Assembly (NCBI RefSeq): GCF_003345655.1 | Contig: NZ_QQOH01000001.1 | Span: 620,001-684,000, forward strand | DNA length: 64,000 nt | Source of the DNA: Motiliproteus coralliicola | Lineage (GTDB): Bacteria > Pseudomonadota > Gammaproteobacteria > Pseudomonadales > Balneatricaceae | Reading direction: 5' to 3' | Shown here: positions 32,334 to 42,938 of the stretch, in pieces | Numbering within the stretch: position 1 is the first letter of the stretch | Layout: each line of letters starts with the position of its first letter | Program-made: the position numbers and the translations under genes | The notes under the pieces: generated by a model | Databases searched by the model: none | What the model was told of the DNA's origin: nothing | Seen by the model: only the letters and a program-made list of their open reading frames with translations

Positions 32334-33280
32334 GGAGTCGATCCCGAATTAAGCAGAGCCTGAGCCCAGTCCGGCAATGGCTGTTGCGGATAGCGTTGGC
32401 GCCACTGTTTCAGCTGCGCCAGTGCGCCGGCTTGATCACCCTGTTGCAGCAGCTGTTGGATCCGTAACAGCCAGGCCTCCGGCGCTAGGGATTCAGCGGC
32501 GTCCGACAGCTCTGGCTCGGCTTGAAGCGCCGATGTGGAGCCCGGAGCGATCGCTTTTCGCTCCGCCATCGGTGCCGCAGGGGCCAGGGTGTCGGCCTGC
32601 CGTTTGAAGGTCTGCTGTCGCTGTCTGCTCTGCTGCTCGATCAGCTCTGCGTGTGGTTTTACCTGCTGCATCAGCGGGGCGGCGGTCGGACTTGTGTCTT
32701 GCCGCTGTTCAGCTCGTATCGGATCGGCCATGGTTGCCGGGGCCTGCATCGATTCGGCTGGATCGGCTGCCGTGCCTAGTTCAGCGGCCGCGTCAAACTC
32801 CGTGCGGGTCTGAGGCTCGGACTTCGCTCGAGGCTGCGATAGAGAACCGCTTTGCACTTCAACGGGGGCCTGTAGTGCCGGCGACGGCGCTTCAAGCTGT
32901 GGCTGTGGCTGCGTCAGCTGCTGCTGGTTGTCGAAGTAGAGTGTGGTGGACAGCACCACCACGGCGGCGCCGGCCAGGGGCACGGTAACCGAGCTCCGCC
33001 AGCGGCGGCGAGGGGCCGTCTTCGGCGTCGGTGTCGGCTGTTTGGGTCCCCTGGGATCGGAGGTCTGCGCAGATTGTAAGTGAGGCGCGCTGCCCAGCTC
33101 CCGTCTGGCGGCGGCCAGGATAGCGTTGTCGGTGGCCGGATCAATAGCCGAGTCGATAGCGCTAGCTTGCTCCGGGTCACCGTCCGCTGACTCGGTGTGG
33201 GTTCGGGCATAGAGTGACGACAGCGCGTCCAGATCATCATCCAGATCGTTGTCGTGAGAGGGTGGCTGTTGCTTGCTCAT
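32330..33280 (-). CDS. Membrane-anchored anti-sigma-like protein
   Basis: 316 aa. An acidic N-terminal cytoplasmic region (about 1-95, with LDDDLDALSSLYARTH and NAILAAARRELG) is followed by one membrane span (about 98-115, VTVPLAGAAVVVLSTTLYF) and a long Gln/Ala/Pro-rich periplasmic part ending in a helical repeat (AWLLRIQQLLQQGDQAGALAQL). It begins four bases inside the ECF gene. No zinc motif. It is probably the anti-sigma partner of the ECF factor upstream, judged by topology and position only. Confidence 0.65.
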   Translation of the reverse strand: MSKQQPPSHDNDLDDDLDALSSLYARTHTESADGDPEQASAIDSAIDPATDNAILAAARRELGSAPHLQSAQTSDPRGPKQPTPTPKTAPRRRWRSSVTVPLAGAAVVVLSTTLYFDNQQQLTQPQPQLEAPSPALQAPVEVQSGSLSQPRAKSEPQTRTEFDAAAELGTAADPAESMQAPATMADPIRAEQRQDTSPTAAPLMQQVKPHAELIEQQSRQRQQTFKRQADTLAPAAPMAERKAIAPGSTSALQAEPELSDAAESLAPEAWLLRIQQLLQQGDQAGALAQLKQWRQRYPQQPLPDWAQALLNSGSTP

Positions 33281-33843
33281 AACGCCTCCAACCCGGCTCT
33301 GAGTTTCTTTACTGCATAGCGCAACCGGCTTTTGATGGTGTCAAAACTGTCACCGGTTACCGCTGCGATCTCGCTGACGCTCAACCCCGCTTCCTCCTTC
33401 AGCAGAAAGGCTTCCCGCTGTGCTGTCGGCAGCGTTGCGATCAGCTGCAGCAGTCGATTCAGCTGTTGGTCGCGGCAGGCTTGGCGGGACGGTTCCAACT
33501 GTTCCGACTCTACCAGGCCATCGGTATCGAGCGTATCCGGGTCGGTTTGTTGATACGACGCCGGTAGGGTGCGGGACTGCTTGCGGTAGTGATCGACCAG
33601 CACGCTCCGGACCAGGGTCCACAGATAGGTGCGGAACAGGGCCTGCGGCTGATAACGCAGACGCGCACCGATCAGTCGCAGGAAGGCCTCCTGTAACAGT
33701 TCCTCGGCAACCTGGTCGCCGGCCTGACGACGATAGAAGCGCACTACAGCCGCTTTGTGGCGGCCGTAGAGGGCTTCGAAGGCCGCGTAATCGCCATCGC
33801 GATAGGCCTGCATTAGGGTTTCATCCGTGGTCTGGTTATCCAT
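33277..33843 (-). CDS. ECF-family sigma factor 2
   Basis: 188 aa with region 2 (YGRHKAAVVRFYRRQAGDQVAEELLQEAF, FRTYLWTLVRSVLVDHYRK) and region 4 (LPTAQREAFLLKEEAGLSVSEIAAVTGDSFDTIKSRLRYAVKKL). ATG 33843 is taken as start; the longer open frame up to 34050 lies inside the VWA gene. The weak ribosome site (GAGG about 13 bases upstream) and 11-base gap suggest coupling with the VWA gene. This locus resembles the yfbK-sigma pairs known in Pseudomonas and Xanthomonas relatives. Confidence 0.9.
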   Translation of the reverse strand: MDNQTTDETLMQAYRDGDYAAFEALYGRHKAAVVRFYRRQAGDQVAEELLQEAFLRLIGARLRYQPQALFRTYLWTLVRSVLVDHYRKQSRTLPASYQQTDPDTLDTDGLVESEQLEPSRQACRDQQLNRLLQLIATLPTAQREAFLLKEEAGLSVSEIAAVTGDSFDTIKSRLRYAVKKLRAGLEAL

Positions 33844-33854
33844 GGAAGCAGAGA

Positions 33855-35804
33855 CTACCTCAAATCGGCACGCAGTGGTTGATCCAGATCGCTGGCCAGT
33901 CCCAGCAGGCGGACGAACTCGCCCCGGTAGCCGTAATGATCCTCCCCCAGAGCCTGACGGGCCAGTTGCTGACTTTGCTGGAAACTCCAATCTCGCATCG
34001 ATTCGACCCCGCGAGCGTACTGGGCTGCACTCGCTACGGCGGCACTCCAACGCAGATTATCGCTCTCGGTACCGACCGCTTTAAGTCGATCGCGATAGAT
34101 CGGCTGGCTGATCAGGGTGCTGCGGGACTGTCCGGGTAGCTTATAACGCAGCTTTAGATAAGCCAGCTCGTTGGCATGTTGGTCGGATTCTGTGCCGTAT
34201 CCGTCGCCAGGTTGGTTCAGGGCCTGAGGCTGGCGGTAGCGCCGTTCCGGGCTGAGCTTATCGGCACTGTCGTGGGTGATGAGCTCGTAGAGCGCGGTGA
34301 CCCGGTGTCCGGCACCAATATCACCGGCGTCCTTACGGTCGTCGTTGAATTCGTGATGCTCCAGATGGCGGGTTTCATAACCGAGCAAACGGTACTCGGA
34401 CACCACTGCCGGGTTGAACTCGATCTGCGCTTTGACATCCTTGGCGATCGTCATCAGGGTGCCGCTCATGCCATCGACCAGATGCTTCTTGGCCTCAATG
34501 GCCGAGTCGATATAGGCGGCGGTACCGTTACCCGTCTCGGCTAGGGTGTTCATCAACTCATCGCGGATATTGCCCCGCCCCAGGGTCATCACCGACAGGG
34601 ACACGCCGGATTCTCGCTCTTTCTCGATCAACCGCTTCAGCTCGTCGGTGCTGCGGGTGCCGACATTGAAATCGCCGTCGGATACCAGGATTACCCGTGA
34701 GATGGCGCCGTCGGTGTGATGTTGTTTGGCGGTGTTGTAGGCCAGTCGGATACCGGCACCACCGGCGGTCGATCCACCGGCACGCAACCGATCCAGGGCC
34801 GCAATGATTTTGGTTTTGTCAGCCCCGTCGGTAGGCTCCAGTACTAATCCGGCAGCACCGGCATAAACGGTGATCGCGACCCGATCCTGAGGACGTAACT
34901 GGCGGGTCAGCATCTTCAGCGCGTTGACCGCCAGCGGCAGCTTGTTGGGAGCATGCATAGAGCCGGACACATCGATCAGGTAGGTCAGGTTCAAGGGAGG
35001 TAGATCGGCCTTGTCGACCTCGTAGCCCTGCAAACCGATCGACAGCAACATCCGGTCTTGATCCCAGGGTGCGCGGGCTAGCTCGGTGGTAACACTGAAG
35101 GGCTGTTGTTTGGTTTCAGGGCGTGGATAGTCATAGTCGAAGTAGTTCAGCCACTCTTCGGTGCGAACCGACTCGGGCCGGGGCAGTACTCCGCTGTTCA
35201 GGCTCTGGCGCGCCAGCGAGTAACTGGCGGTATCTACATCGACGCCGAAGGTGCTGAGCGGATCGACCGCGGTGCTCTTGATCGGGTTGTCGCGGAATTC
35301 GGCATAACGCTCAGAATCGGCTTCGATCGGGTAGGGTGCGATAATCGGTAGCGGCGCCGGGGACGAATGCAGCGCATCGGCTGTGGCAATCTTACCCATC
35401 GTTGCCCGTGGCATAGCTTGAGGCAACGACTGCGCCAGCGCTGGTTGTGGGCCGGCCTGCAGCGACTCGGCTTCAAGCCGGGGCTGGGCAATAGCTTGCT
35501 GGTTGTACGATTGCTCCCGAAGTTCGCGCTTTCGTTCCAGCCGAGGTTGAGGCTGAGCGATCACGGGGAGGGCGGGTTGTACTTCGGCCGCCTTGTCAGC
35601 AGTCTGATGGCTGCCGGACGGTTGCGCAGCTTGCGCTTGGCGTTGGGGCTGGTCCGGCTCAACTGATACCGCAGTTTGATCTTGCCGGTCTCCGGCGCAA
35701 CCGCTGAGCAATACCAGACTGATAGTCAGGGCTAGCGGGGTTAGCTTGAAGTCGTGGTTTGAGGTCTCGGTTAGGCTATTCGCTTGATGATGAAAACTGT
35801 ACAT
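33855..35804 (-). CDS. VWA-domain lipoprotein, YfbK family
   Basis: 649 aa. A long N-terminus leads to the lipobox LLSGC (Cys36). A Gln/Ala-rich linker (40-160) precedes the von Willebrand-associated domain (about 165-265, STFGVDVDTASYSLARQSL) and the VWA domain with the MIDAS motif DVSGS (278-282). The C-terminus is the DUF3520-type domain with ELAYLKLRYKLPG and RDWSFQQSQQLARQALG. Metal-dependent adhesion or protein binding at the periplasm or outer membrane is expected. GGAG is 8 bases before the ATG. First gene of the three-gene sigma locus. Confidence 0.88.
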   Translation of the reverse strand: MYSFHHQANSLTETSNHDFKLTPLALTISLVLLSGCAGDRQDQTAVSVEPDQPQRQAQAAQPSGSHQTADKAAEVQPALPVIAQPQPRLERKRELREQSYNQQAIAQPRLEAESLQAGPQPALAQSLPQAMPRATMGKIATADALHSSPAPLPIIAPYPIEADSERYAEFRDNPIKSTAVDPLSTFGVDVDTASYSLARQSLNSGVLPRPESVRTEEWLNYFDYDYPRPETKQQPFSVTTELARAPWDQDRMLLSIGLQGYEVDKADLPPLNLTYLIDVSGSMHAPNKLPLAVNALKMLTRQLRPQDRVAITVYAGAAGLVLEPTDGADKTKIIAALDRLRAGGSTAGGAGIRLAYNTAKQHHTDGAISRVILVSDGDFNVGTRSTDELKRLIEKERESGVSLSVMTLGRGNIRDELMNTLAETGNGTAAYIDSAIEAKKHLVDGMSGTLMTIAKDVKAQIEFNPAVVSEYRLLGYETRHLEHHEFNDDRKDAGDIGAGHRVTALYELITHDSADKLSPERRYRQPQALNQPGDGYGTESDQHANELAYLKLRYKLPGQSRSTLISQPIYRDRLKAVGTESDNLRWSAAVASAAQYARGVESMRDWSFQQSQQLARQALGEDHYGYRGEFVRLLGLASDLDQPLRADLR

Positions 35805-35993
35805 AGGAGCATCTCCTCGGTGGGTTTGCTCTTATAAACGTCGACTTAGGGGAAAAGGGTTTAACCGATCTTAATTTTTTCGTTAGCTGTTAACGGTGGT
35901 TAGAATATTAGGGCCAACAATAGCTGCTATAAGCCAAAGCGGGCTGCGGTTCAGATGGTTGTGATGTAGAAACGAGTGTTTGGGAGATTTTAG

Positions 35994-36212
35994 ATGGTGC
36001 TGTTTTTCCCGGTCCAGCAAGAGCTTGATTGCATTAGTGATAGTGGCCGTATTCTCGGGAAGATAAAGTTTGATCTTGCTAAAGGTGAGTACCTGTTTTG
36101 TCCAGATAATGAATCAGTGGTGTTATCAGACAAAGAGCAATCCAGCATTGCCGAGAAGTTGGTTAGTCTGGAATTAGGTAAGTCTTCAATTCCTATGCAA
36201 GATGATGATTGA
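35994..36212 (+). CDS. Small protein of unknown function
   Basis: 72 aa, GGGAG about 8 bases before ATG. It is lower in GC than its neighbours and acidic at the end (MQDDD). Contains ISDSGRILGKIKFDLAKGEY and VVLSDKEQSSIAEKL. No signal peptide or membrane span, no family recognised. It stands alone between the VWA locus and metH. Confidence 0.6.
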   Translation: MVLFFPVQQELDCISDSGRILGKIKFDLAKGEYLFCPDNESVVLSDKEQSSIAEKLVSLELGKSSIPMQDDD

Positions 36213-36214
36213 CT

Positions 36215-36236
36215 CAGGGATAGCGAAATATCCCTG
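36215..36236 (+). terminator. Hairpin after the 72-aa gene
   Basis: CAGGGAT (36215-36221), loop AGCGAAAT, ATCCCTG (36230-36236). Perfect 7-base stem immediately after the stop codon; there is no T-run, so it may be a weak terminator. Confidence 0.45.
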
Positions 36237-36243
36237 ATGAAAG

Positions 36244-36305
36244 CAGTTCGTTAGCTTGTAGAGGCCGCAATCGAGGGCCTAACCCTTAGGGGCTTCAACG
36301 AACTG
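36244..36305. other. Branched inverted-repeat structure
   Basis: CAGTTCGTT (36244-36252) pairs perfectly with AACGAACTG (36297-36305). Inside are AGGCC/GGCCT (36262-36266 with 36276-36280) and CCCTTAGGG (36283-36291 region). Together these can fold as a closed stem with one or two inner hairpins. It could be a small RNA or leader element; nothing more can be said. Confidence 0.4.
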
Positions 36306-36435
36306 GCTCCTAGTAAGAAACTGCGCCAATCCAATCCCCGCCACCAGCGCGGGAAATCTGACGGTTACTTCAGTCCACGCAACGACCCGAACAGGAGTTC
36401 GAATCGGTGCGCGGGTCTTCCTTTAGCGTTAGTGC

Positions 36436-39400
36436 TTAGCTGTCGTCCGGCTCGTAACCCAGGTTCGACGCCAGCCAGCGCTCCATCTCTTTCTGCTCCA
36501 TGCCCTTACGCTTGGCGTAATCTTCCACCTGGTCCTCGGCAATTTTGGCAACCGCGAAGTAGCGGCTGTCCGGGTGGCTGAAGTACCAGCCGCTGACGGC
36601 CGCGGTGGGCGTCATCGCGAAGTGTTCGGTCAGGCTGATGCCGGTGTTGGCTTCGGCGTCGAGCAGCTCCCACATCAGCGCTTTCTCGGTGTGATCGGGG
36701 CAAGCGGGATAGCCGGCAGCCGGTCGAATACCGGGATAGCTTTCTTGGATCAGTTCATCGTTGCTGAAGCTCTCGTCGCTGTTGTAGCCCCAGAACTCTT
36801 TCCGAACGCGCTCATGCATCCGTTCCGCGAAGGCTTCGGCCAGGCGATCGGCCAACACTTTCACCATGATGGCGTTGTAATCGTCGTGCTCGGCTTCGTA
36901 TTCGGCGACCAGCTCATCGACACCAATACCCGCCGTTACTGCAAAGGCGCCGATATAGTCGGCCTTGCCGCTGTTTTCGGGGGCGACAAAGTCACTCAGG
37001 CAGTTGTTGAAGCGGCCCTGCGGTTGCTGAGTCTGCTGACGTAGGTGATGCAGCGTGGTGAGTCGTTCATTCCGATTTTCATCGGTGAAGAGGGCGATAT
37101 CATCGTCGTTGACCTGATTGGCCGGGAATAGCCCAATCACGGCTCGGGCTTTGATCAGCTTGCCGTCGATCAGCTTTTTCATCATCGCCTGGGCATCGGC
37201 AAACAGTTTGCGTGCTTCTTCCCCCAGCTTTTCATCATCGAGGACCTGCGGATAGCGCTTTTTCAGCTCCCAGGCGTGGAAGAAGAAGGTCCAGTCGATG
37301 TAATCCAGCAGTTCGTTGAGGTCATAGTCGTCAAATACCTGAACTCCGAGCTGTTTGGGGACGGGAGGCTGATAGTTGTCCCAGTCCAGTTGCAGCTTGT
37401 TGGCGCGGGCCTTGTCCAGGTTGACCCGGCGGGCGTCCTTGGATTTGGCGTAATGGCGCTCGCGAGCCTCGGCGTACTCCTGGCGAATCTCGGCGACGTA
37501 GCCTTCACGCTGGGTTTCGCTCAGCAGCGCACTGGCGACACCGACACTTCGGGAGGCGTTGTGGACGTAGACCGTGGGCGAGCTGTAGGCCGGCTCGATC
37601 TTGACCGCGGTGTGCATTTTGGAGGTGGTGGCGCCACCGATCATCAGCGGAATCTGGTGGCCCTGACGTTCCAGCTCCTTGGCTACATGGACCATCTCGT
37701 CCAGGGACGGGGTGATCAGACCGGACAGACCGATCAGGTCGGCGTTCTCTTTGATGGCGGTCTGGATGATCTTCTCGGCCGGGACCATCACGCCCAGGTC
37801 GACAATCTCGAAGTTATTACACTGCAGTACCACACCGACGATATTCTTGCCGATATCATGGACGTCGCCCTTGACGGTGGCCATGATCACCTTGCCGTTG
37901 GAGCTGGCAGCGGATCCGGCCTTCTCCTCTTCGATATAGGGCATCAGGTAGGCGACCGCTTTTTTCATCACACGGGCCGACTTCACCACCTGGGGCAGGA
38001 ACATCTTGCCGGCGCCGAACAGGTCGCCGACCACGCTCATACCGTCCATCAATGGTCCTTCGATCACCTGCAGCGGCCGTTCGTGGGCCTGGCGGGCTTC
38101 TTCGGTATCCTCGTCGATAAACTCGGTGATGCCTTTGACCAGCGCGTGCTCGAGCCGCTTGTTGACCGGCCAGCTGCGCCATTCCTGTACCGCTTTGGTG
38201 TCTTCCTGTCCGCCGACGGCATTGTAATCGCCGGCGATATCCAGCAGCGCTTCGGTGGCGTCTTTATCCCCCTCGACGGCGCGGTTAAGGATCACATCTT
38301 CGACCCGCTCGCGCAGCTCGGTGGGGATATCCTCGTAGATCGCCAACTGACCGGCGTTGACGATGCCCATATCCATGCCGGCCTTGATGGCGTGATACAG
38401 GAACACCGCATGGATCGCTTCACGGACCGGGTTGTTACCACGGAACGAGAACGACACGTTGGAGACACCGCCGGAGACCATCGCGTGGGGCAGGGTCTGC
38501 TTGATGGTACGGGTCGCCTCGATAAAGTCGACCGCATAGTTGTTGTGCTCGTCGATACCGGTGGCGACCGCAAAGATATTGGGGTCGAAGATGATATCTT
38601 CGGCCGGGAAGCCGACTTTGTTGACCAGAACCTCGTAAGAGCGTTGGCAGATCTCAACCTTGCGATCCAGGGTGTCGGCTTGACCGGTCTCGTCGAACGC
38701 CATCACCACCACGGCGAAGCCGTAGCGCTTGATCAGCTTGGCCTGCTCGATAAATTTCTCTTCACCTTCCTTGAGGCTAATCGAGTTGACGATACCCTTG
38801 CCCTGGATGCACTTCAGGCCGGCCTCGAGGATCTCCCACTTAGAGGAGTCGACCATCACCGGTACCTTGGCGATCTCCGGTTCGCCGGCGATTAGGTTGA
38901 GGAAGCGAACCATCGCCGCCTCGGAATCGAGCATCCCTTCGTCCATGTTGATGTCGATCACCTGGGCGCCGTTTTCAACCTGTTCGCGGCAGATATCCAG
39001 CGCGGTCTCGTAGTCCTGCTCTTTGATCAGACGCTTGAACTTGGCCGAGCCGGTGACGTTGGCGCGCTCGCCGACGTTGACGAACAGGGTGTCGGCGCCG
39101 ATGTTGAACGGCTCTAGGCCGGACAGCCGACACTGGACGTCGATCTGCGGCAGCGGACGGGGCGGGTATTGACGAACGGCGTCACCGATCGCCTTGATAT
39201 GCTCAGGCGTGGTGCCACAGCATCCACCGACGATGTTCAGCAGGCCGCTGCTGGCCCATTCACCGATCTCTTCGGCCATCTGCTCCGGTGTTTCGTCGTA
39301 ACCACCGAAAGCATTCGGCAGGCCAGCGTTGGGGTGGGCCGAGACAAAACCGTTGGAGATACGGGAAAGCTCTTGAAGATAGGGGCGTAACTCATTGGGT

Positions 39401-40161
39401 CCCAAGGCACAATTCAAACCGACAGATAGCGGCTGGGCGTGGCGAATCGAGTTCCAGAACGCCTCGGTGGTTTGGCCGGAAAGGGTACGACCGGAAGCAT
39501 CGGTGATAGTACCGGAGATCATTACCGGCAGGCGCTTATCGCCAATCAGTCCGTTGTCGTCAAAGTACTTTTCGATCGCGTAGATCGCCGCCTTGGCGTT
39601 GAGGGTATCGAAGATGGTTTCGATCAGCAGCAGGTCCGAGCCGCCTTTGACCAGACCGTCGATCGCTTCCAGATAGGCCTCGACCAGTTCGTCGAAGCGC
39701 ACGTTGCGGGCGGCCGGGTCGTTAACGTCCGGGGAGATGGACGCGGTGCGGTTGGTCGGGCCGAGGACTCCGGCTACATAGCGGGGCTGATCCGGTGTCA
39801 ACGCGCTGTACTTATCCGCTGCGGCGCGGGCCAGCTTGGCCGCTTCCAGATTGATCTCGTGGGTCAGCGACTCCATGTCGTAGTCGGCCATCGCGATCGA
39901 GGTGGCGTTGAAGGTGTTGGTTTCGAGGATATCGGCGCCAGCTTCCAGGTAGGCTTCGTGGACCTCTTGAATAATGGTCGGCGCCGTCAGTACCAGCAGG
40001 TCGTTGTTACCCTTGACGTCGCAGTGCCAGTCGGCGAACCGCTGCCCCCGGTAGTCGGCTTCTTCCAACTTGTATTGTTGGATCATGGTGCCCATACCGC
40101 CGTCGAGAACCAGAATACGTTGCTGGAGGCTTTGCTGGAGTGAGTTGAGGATTTCGGTCAC
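36436..40161 (-). CDS. metH: Cobalamin-dependent methionine synthase
   Basis: 1241 aa, close to E. coli MetH (1227). Domains in order: homocysteine binding (about 10-330, with zinc cysteines in GLNCALGP and [10 protein letters not shown]), methyltetrahydrofolate binding (about 355-630, [11 protein letters not shown] at its start), cobalamin binding (about 660-900, with [11 protein letters not shown] supplying the axial His) and the AdoMet reactivation domain (about 915-1241, [15 protein letters not shown]). GTG start with AGGATC about 7 bases upstream. It is transcribed alone, divergent from the panP gene. I found no cobalamin or SAM riboswitch in the 247-base gap. Confidence 0.97.
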   Translation of the reverse strand: MTEILNSLQQSLQQRILVLDGGMGTMIQQYKLEEADYRGQRFADWHCDVKGNNDLLVLTAPTIIQEVHEAYLEAGADILETNTFNATSIAMADYDMESLTHEINLEAAKLARAAADKYSALTPDQPRYVAGVLGPTNRTASISPDVNDPAARNVRFDELVEAYLEAIDGLVKGGSDLLLIETIFDTLNAKAAIYAIEKYFDDNGLIGDKRLPVMISGTITDASGRTLSGQTTEAFWNSIRHAQPLSVGLNCALGPNELRPYLQELSRISNGFVSAHPNAGLPNAFGGYDETPEQMAEEIGEWASSGLLNIVGGCCGTTPEHIKAIGDAVRQYPPRPLPQIDVQCRLSGLEPFNIGADTLFVNVGERANVTGSAKFKRLIKEQDYETALDICREQVENGAQVIDINMDEGMLDSEAAMVRFLNLIAGEPEIAKVPVMVDSSKWEILEAGLKCIQGKGIVNSISLKEGEEKFIEQAKLIKRYGFAVVVMAFDETGQADTLDRKVEICQRSYEVLVNKVGFPAEDIIFDPNIFAVATGIDEHNNYAVDFIEATRTIKQTLPHAMVSGGVSNVSFSFRGNNPVREAIHAVFLYHAIKAGMDMGIVNAGQLAIYEDIPTELRERVEDVILNRAVEGDKDATEALLDIAGDYNAVGGQEDTKAVQEWRSWPVNKRLEHALVKGITEFIDEDTEEARQAHERPLQVIEGPLMDGMSVVGDLFGAGKMFLPQVVKSARVMKKAVAYLMPYIEEEKAGSAASSNGKVIMATVKGDVHDIGKNIVGVVLQCNNFEIVDLGVMVPAEKIIQTAIKENADLIGLSGLITPSLDEMVHVAKELERQGHQIPLMIGGATTSKMHTAVKIEPAYSSPTVYVHNASRSVGVASALLSETQREGYVAEIRQEYAEARERHYAKSKDARRVNLDKARANKLQLDWDNYQPPVPKQLGVQVFDDYDLNELLDYIDWTFFFHAWELKKRYPQVLDDEKLGEEARKLFADAQAMMKKLIDGKLIKARAVIGLFPANQVNDDDIALFTDENRNERLTTLHHLRQQTQQPQGRFNNCLSDFVAPENSGKADYIGAFAVTAGIGVDELVAEYEAEHDDYNAIMVKVLADRLAEAFAERMHERVRKEFWGYNSDESFSNDELIQESYPGIRPAAGYPACPDHTEKALMWELLDAEANTGISLTEHFAMTPTAAVSGWYFSHPDSRYFAVAKIAEDQVEDYAKRKGMEQKEMERWLASNLGYEPDDS

Positions 40162-40408
40162 TTCTTGATCCTTTTATTCATTAGCGTTTGGTACGGGCGT
40201 AGCGGTGCCGGAGCCTAAAAACCGTGCATTGTACTTGGAATAATCGGCTAAGAGGCTGAATTTGCTTCAATTGGTGATGAAAAAAATGAGGTTTGCCATT
40301 TTTCGGTGGGCTTTTGTTGCGTTGCATTAAAAGTTTGGCTTTGAAATACTCGCGGGCCGGTTAAAAAATGGCCGACGAGTCGGCAGCGATAGGTGGTAGG
40401 AGGTTTTT

Positions 40409-42073
40409 ATGGCGTCACAGGGTCACAGCAGCGATAAAAGTGTGCGGACCAGCCTGGATAACCTGTTGCGGATCTTCACCGTGCCCGAGGCGCCAGAGTC
40501 GACCCTAGGGCGGCTCGATCAATCGATTTCACAGAATATGGCCGGCTTTCTGCAGCAGCATATCGTGGCCGAAGAGATCGATCTGGCCGAGATCGAACAG
40601 GATTTCACCGACACCGAAATCCCCGAGTCGGCCCTGCTGGTGTCCGAGCAGACCGACTTTCTGCTCGATAAGGTGGTCGCCCAGTCGGTGCATACGTCGT
40701 CGCCGAGCTTTATCGGTCATATGACCTCGGCGCTGCCGTATTTCATGATTCCGTTGTCCAAGATCATGATTGCGCTGAACCAAAATCTGGTAAAAACCGA
40801 GACCTCCAAGGCCTTTACTCCGCTGGAGCGTCAGGTGCTGGGAATGCTCCACCGGCTGGTTTACAGCAATGATGAAGCCTTCTATCAGCGTTGGCTACAC
40901 GATGCCCATCAGCATCTGGGCGCGTTTTGCTCCGGCGGCACCATTGCCAACATCACCGCGCTCTGGGCCGCGCGCAATCGTGCCTTCGGCCCGGATGGCG
41001 AGTTTCGCGGCATCGCCGAAGAGGGCGTCTACGCCGCATTCAAGCACTATGGCTGTGAAGGTGGGGCGGTGCTGGTTTCCGAGCGCGGTCATTATTCATT
41101 AAGCAAGGCGGCCGATGTGTTGGGATTGGGGCGCGCCGGTTTGGTGGCGGTCGAGACCGATGACCTGAACCGGATTCGTCCCGAAGCGCTGCGGGCCAAG
41201 ATCGCCGAATTAACAGAGCAGGGGATTCATCCGTTTGGCTTGGTGGGCATTGCCGGCACCACCGAAACCGGTCATATCGATCCGCTCGACACCCTGGCTG
41301 ATATCGCCGAAGAGCACCAGCTGCATTTCCATGTCGATGGTGCCTGGGGCGGGCCGACCCTATTCTCCGAAAAGTATCGTGGTCGCCTGGCCGGTATCGA
41401 GCGGGCCGACTCGGTGACGATCGATGCCCATAAGCAGCTCTATGTGCCGATGGGGGTGGGGCTGGTGTTGTTCAAAGATCCCGCCGCGCTCAACAGCATC
41501 GAGCACCACGCCCAGTACATCATCCGTCAGGGCTCGAAGGATCTGGGTAGCAATACGCTGGAAGGCTCGCGCCCGGGGATGGCGATGCTGGTCCACTCGG
41601 CGTTGAAGATCATCGGTCGGCGCGGTTATCAGCTGCTGATCGATCAGGGGATCGAAAAAGCCGCGGCGTTTGCCCGGATGATCGACGCTCACCCGGAATT
41701 CGAGCTGATCACCGAGCCGGAGCTGAATATTTTGACCTACCGCTGGTGCCCACCGGTCGCCCAAACGCTGCTGGAGGGTGCCGATTCTGCCCAAGCAGCT
41801 GAACAAAGAACCGAACTTAACGAGCTGCTCAACCGATCAACCCGCTATCTGCAGAAGACTCAACGTGAACACGGGCGGGCGTTTGTGTCCCGCACCCGGC
41901 TGACACCGAAACGCTATGACGGCCAGCCGATCGTGGTGTTCCGGGTGGTGCTGGCGAACCCGTTGACCACCGAAGAGGTGCTGCGTGAGATCCTGATCGA
42001 GCAGGTCGAGATCGCCAAGGATGCGGCGCTGATGCCGGTTCGTCAGCAGATCGAGCAACTTTGTCTGCGCTGA
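40409..42073 (+). CDS. panP: PLP-dependent aspartate 1-decarboxylase (PanP type)
   Basis: 554 aa of the group II decarboxylase fold. The PLP lysine is Lys342 in TIDAHKQLYVP, and Asp310 in HVDGAWGG contacts the pyridine ring. The N-terminal LLRIFTVPEAPESTLGRLDQ and PSFIGHMTSALPYFM are typical of PanP proteins, which supply beta-alanine for pantothenate in Vibrio and related bacteria lacking the pyruvoyl enzyme PanD. GGAGG about 5-6 bases before the ATG (AGGAGGTTTTT). A glutamate or other amino acid decarboxylase role is less likely but not excluded. Confidence 0.85.
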   Translation: MASQGHSSDKSVRTSLDNLLRIFTVPEAPESTLGRLDQSISQNMAGFLQQHIVAEEIDLAEIEQDFTDTEIPESALLVSEQTDFLLDKVVAQSVHTSSPSFIGHMTSALPYFMIPLSKIMIALNQNLVKTETSKAFTPLERQVLGMLHRLVYSNDEAFYQRWLHDAHQHLGAFCSGGTIANITALWAARNRAFGPDGEFRGIAEEGVYAAFKHYGCEGGAVLVSERGHYSLSKAADVLGLGRAGLVAVETDDLNRIRPEALRAKIAELTEQGIHPFGLVGIAGTTETGHIDPLDTLADIAEEHQLHFHVDGAWGGPTLFSEKYRGRLAGIERADSVTIDAHKQLYVPMGVGLVLFKDPAALNSIEHHAQYIIRQGSKDLGSNTLEGSRPGMAMLVHSALKIIGRRGYQLLIDQGIEKAAAFARMIDAHPEFELITEPELNILTYRWCPPVAQTLLEGADSAQAAEQRTELNELLNRSTRYLQKTQREHGRAFVSRTRLTPKRYDGQPIVVFRVVLANPLTTEEVLREILIEQVEIAKDAALMPVRQQIEQLCLR

Positions 42074-42186
42074 TCTTGATAGCCTTGTATTTGTGTAGCT
42101 GATCCAGCTCAGTTTTATCGGTTGAATGCCCGACGAAAGTCTTATCCTGCCGTTGATAATCCTTTACAATTCGGCGCAATTTATCT

Positions 42187-42211
42187 GCGCCAAGCGTTTC
42201 TGTCTTGGCGC
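42187..42211 (+). promoter_or_regulatory. Leader hairpin before upp
   Basis: GCGCCAAG (42187-42194) and CTTGGCGC (42204-42211) form a perfect 8-base stem with a 9-base loop in the upp leader, 24 bases before the start codon. It could affect upp translation or transcript stability. Confidence 0.4.
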
Positions 42212-42235
42212 TGCAGCCACAGGTAGGGGAGTCAG

Positions 42236-42865
42236 ATGGCGGTCCACGAGATCAAACATCCGCTGGTACAGCATAAAATCGGCCTGATGCGTAAGCATGG
42301 GGTCAGCACCAAACATTTCCGCGAACTCTGCAGCGAGATCGGCAACCTGCTGACCTACGAGGCCACGCGTGAACTGGAAACTGAACTGGTTGAGATCACC
42401 AGCTGGACCGGCGACCCGCTGATGGTCGAGAACATTAAGGGTAAGAAGATCACCGTGGTACCGATTCTGCGTGCCGGTCTGGGGATGCTCGACGGCGTGC
42501 TGCAGTTGGTACCGAGCGCCAAGGTCAGCGTGGTTGGCCTGTACCGCGACGAAGAGACGCTGGAAGCCGTCCCTTACTTCGAGAAACTGGTCAGCGATAT
42601 CGATGAGCGTACCGCACTGATCATCGATCCGATGCTGGCTACCGGCGGCACTCTGATCGCCACCATCGATATGCTGAAGAAAGCCGGCTGTCAGTCGATC
42701 AAAGGCCTGTTCCTGGTCGCCTCCCCGGAAGGGATCGCCAAGCTGGAAGAAGCCCATCCGGATATCGATATCTATACCGCCTCGGTTGATGAGCGCCTGA
42801 ACGAGCAGGGCTACATCCTGCCGGGTCTGGGCGATGCTGGCGACAAGATCTTCGGTACCAAGTAA
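42236..42865 (+). CDS. upp: Uracil phosphoribosyltransferase
   Basis: 209 aa, full length (E. coli 208). The PRPP-binding loop [18 protein letters not shown] lies near 124-141, and the C-terminal uracil-binding [18 protein letters not shown] is conserved. It makes UMP from uracil and PRPP. GGGGAG precedes the ATG. Followed after 73 bases by the uracil permease, as in many bacteria. Confidence 0.97.
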   Translation: MAVHEIKHPLVQHKIGLMRKHGVSTKHFRELCSEIGNLLTYEATRELETELVEITSWTGDPLMVENIKGKKITVVPILRAGLGMLDGVLQLVPSAKVSVVGLYRDEETLEAVPYFEKLVSDIDERTALIIDPMLATGGTLIATIDMLKKAGCQSIKGLFLVASPEGIAKLEEAHPDIDIYTASVDERLNEQGYILPGLGDAGDKIFGTK

Positions 42866-42889
42866 GCCCTACCACTCTAACCCTGAATC

Positions 42890-42910
42890 GGAGCGGTCAG
42901 CTGCCGCTCC
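42890..42910 (+). other. Intercistronic hairpin between upp and uraA
   Basis: GGAGCGG (42890-42896), loop TCAGCTG, CCGCTCC (42904-42910). No real T-run follows, so partial attenuation or transcript stabilisation is more likely than full termination. Confidence 0.5.
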
Positions 42911-42938
42911 GGCCTTTAAGCTGTAGCTGGAGCCCTCT

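Noticed and set aside
36397-36405. GTTCGAATC, resembling a tRNA T-loop
   Set aside because: Flanking bases do not pair into a T-stem, and no acceptor, anticodon or D arm can be built around it.
37276-38895. 539-codon rightward open frame
   Set aside because: Antisense of metH, with the typical Asp/Gly/Val shadow composition.
40162-40408. Riboswitch search upstream of metH
   Set aside because: No cobalamin-box (GCCACTG-type) or SAM-riboswitch core could be seen in this gap.
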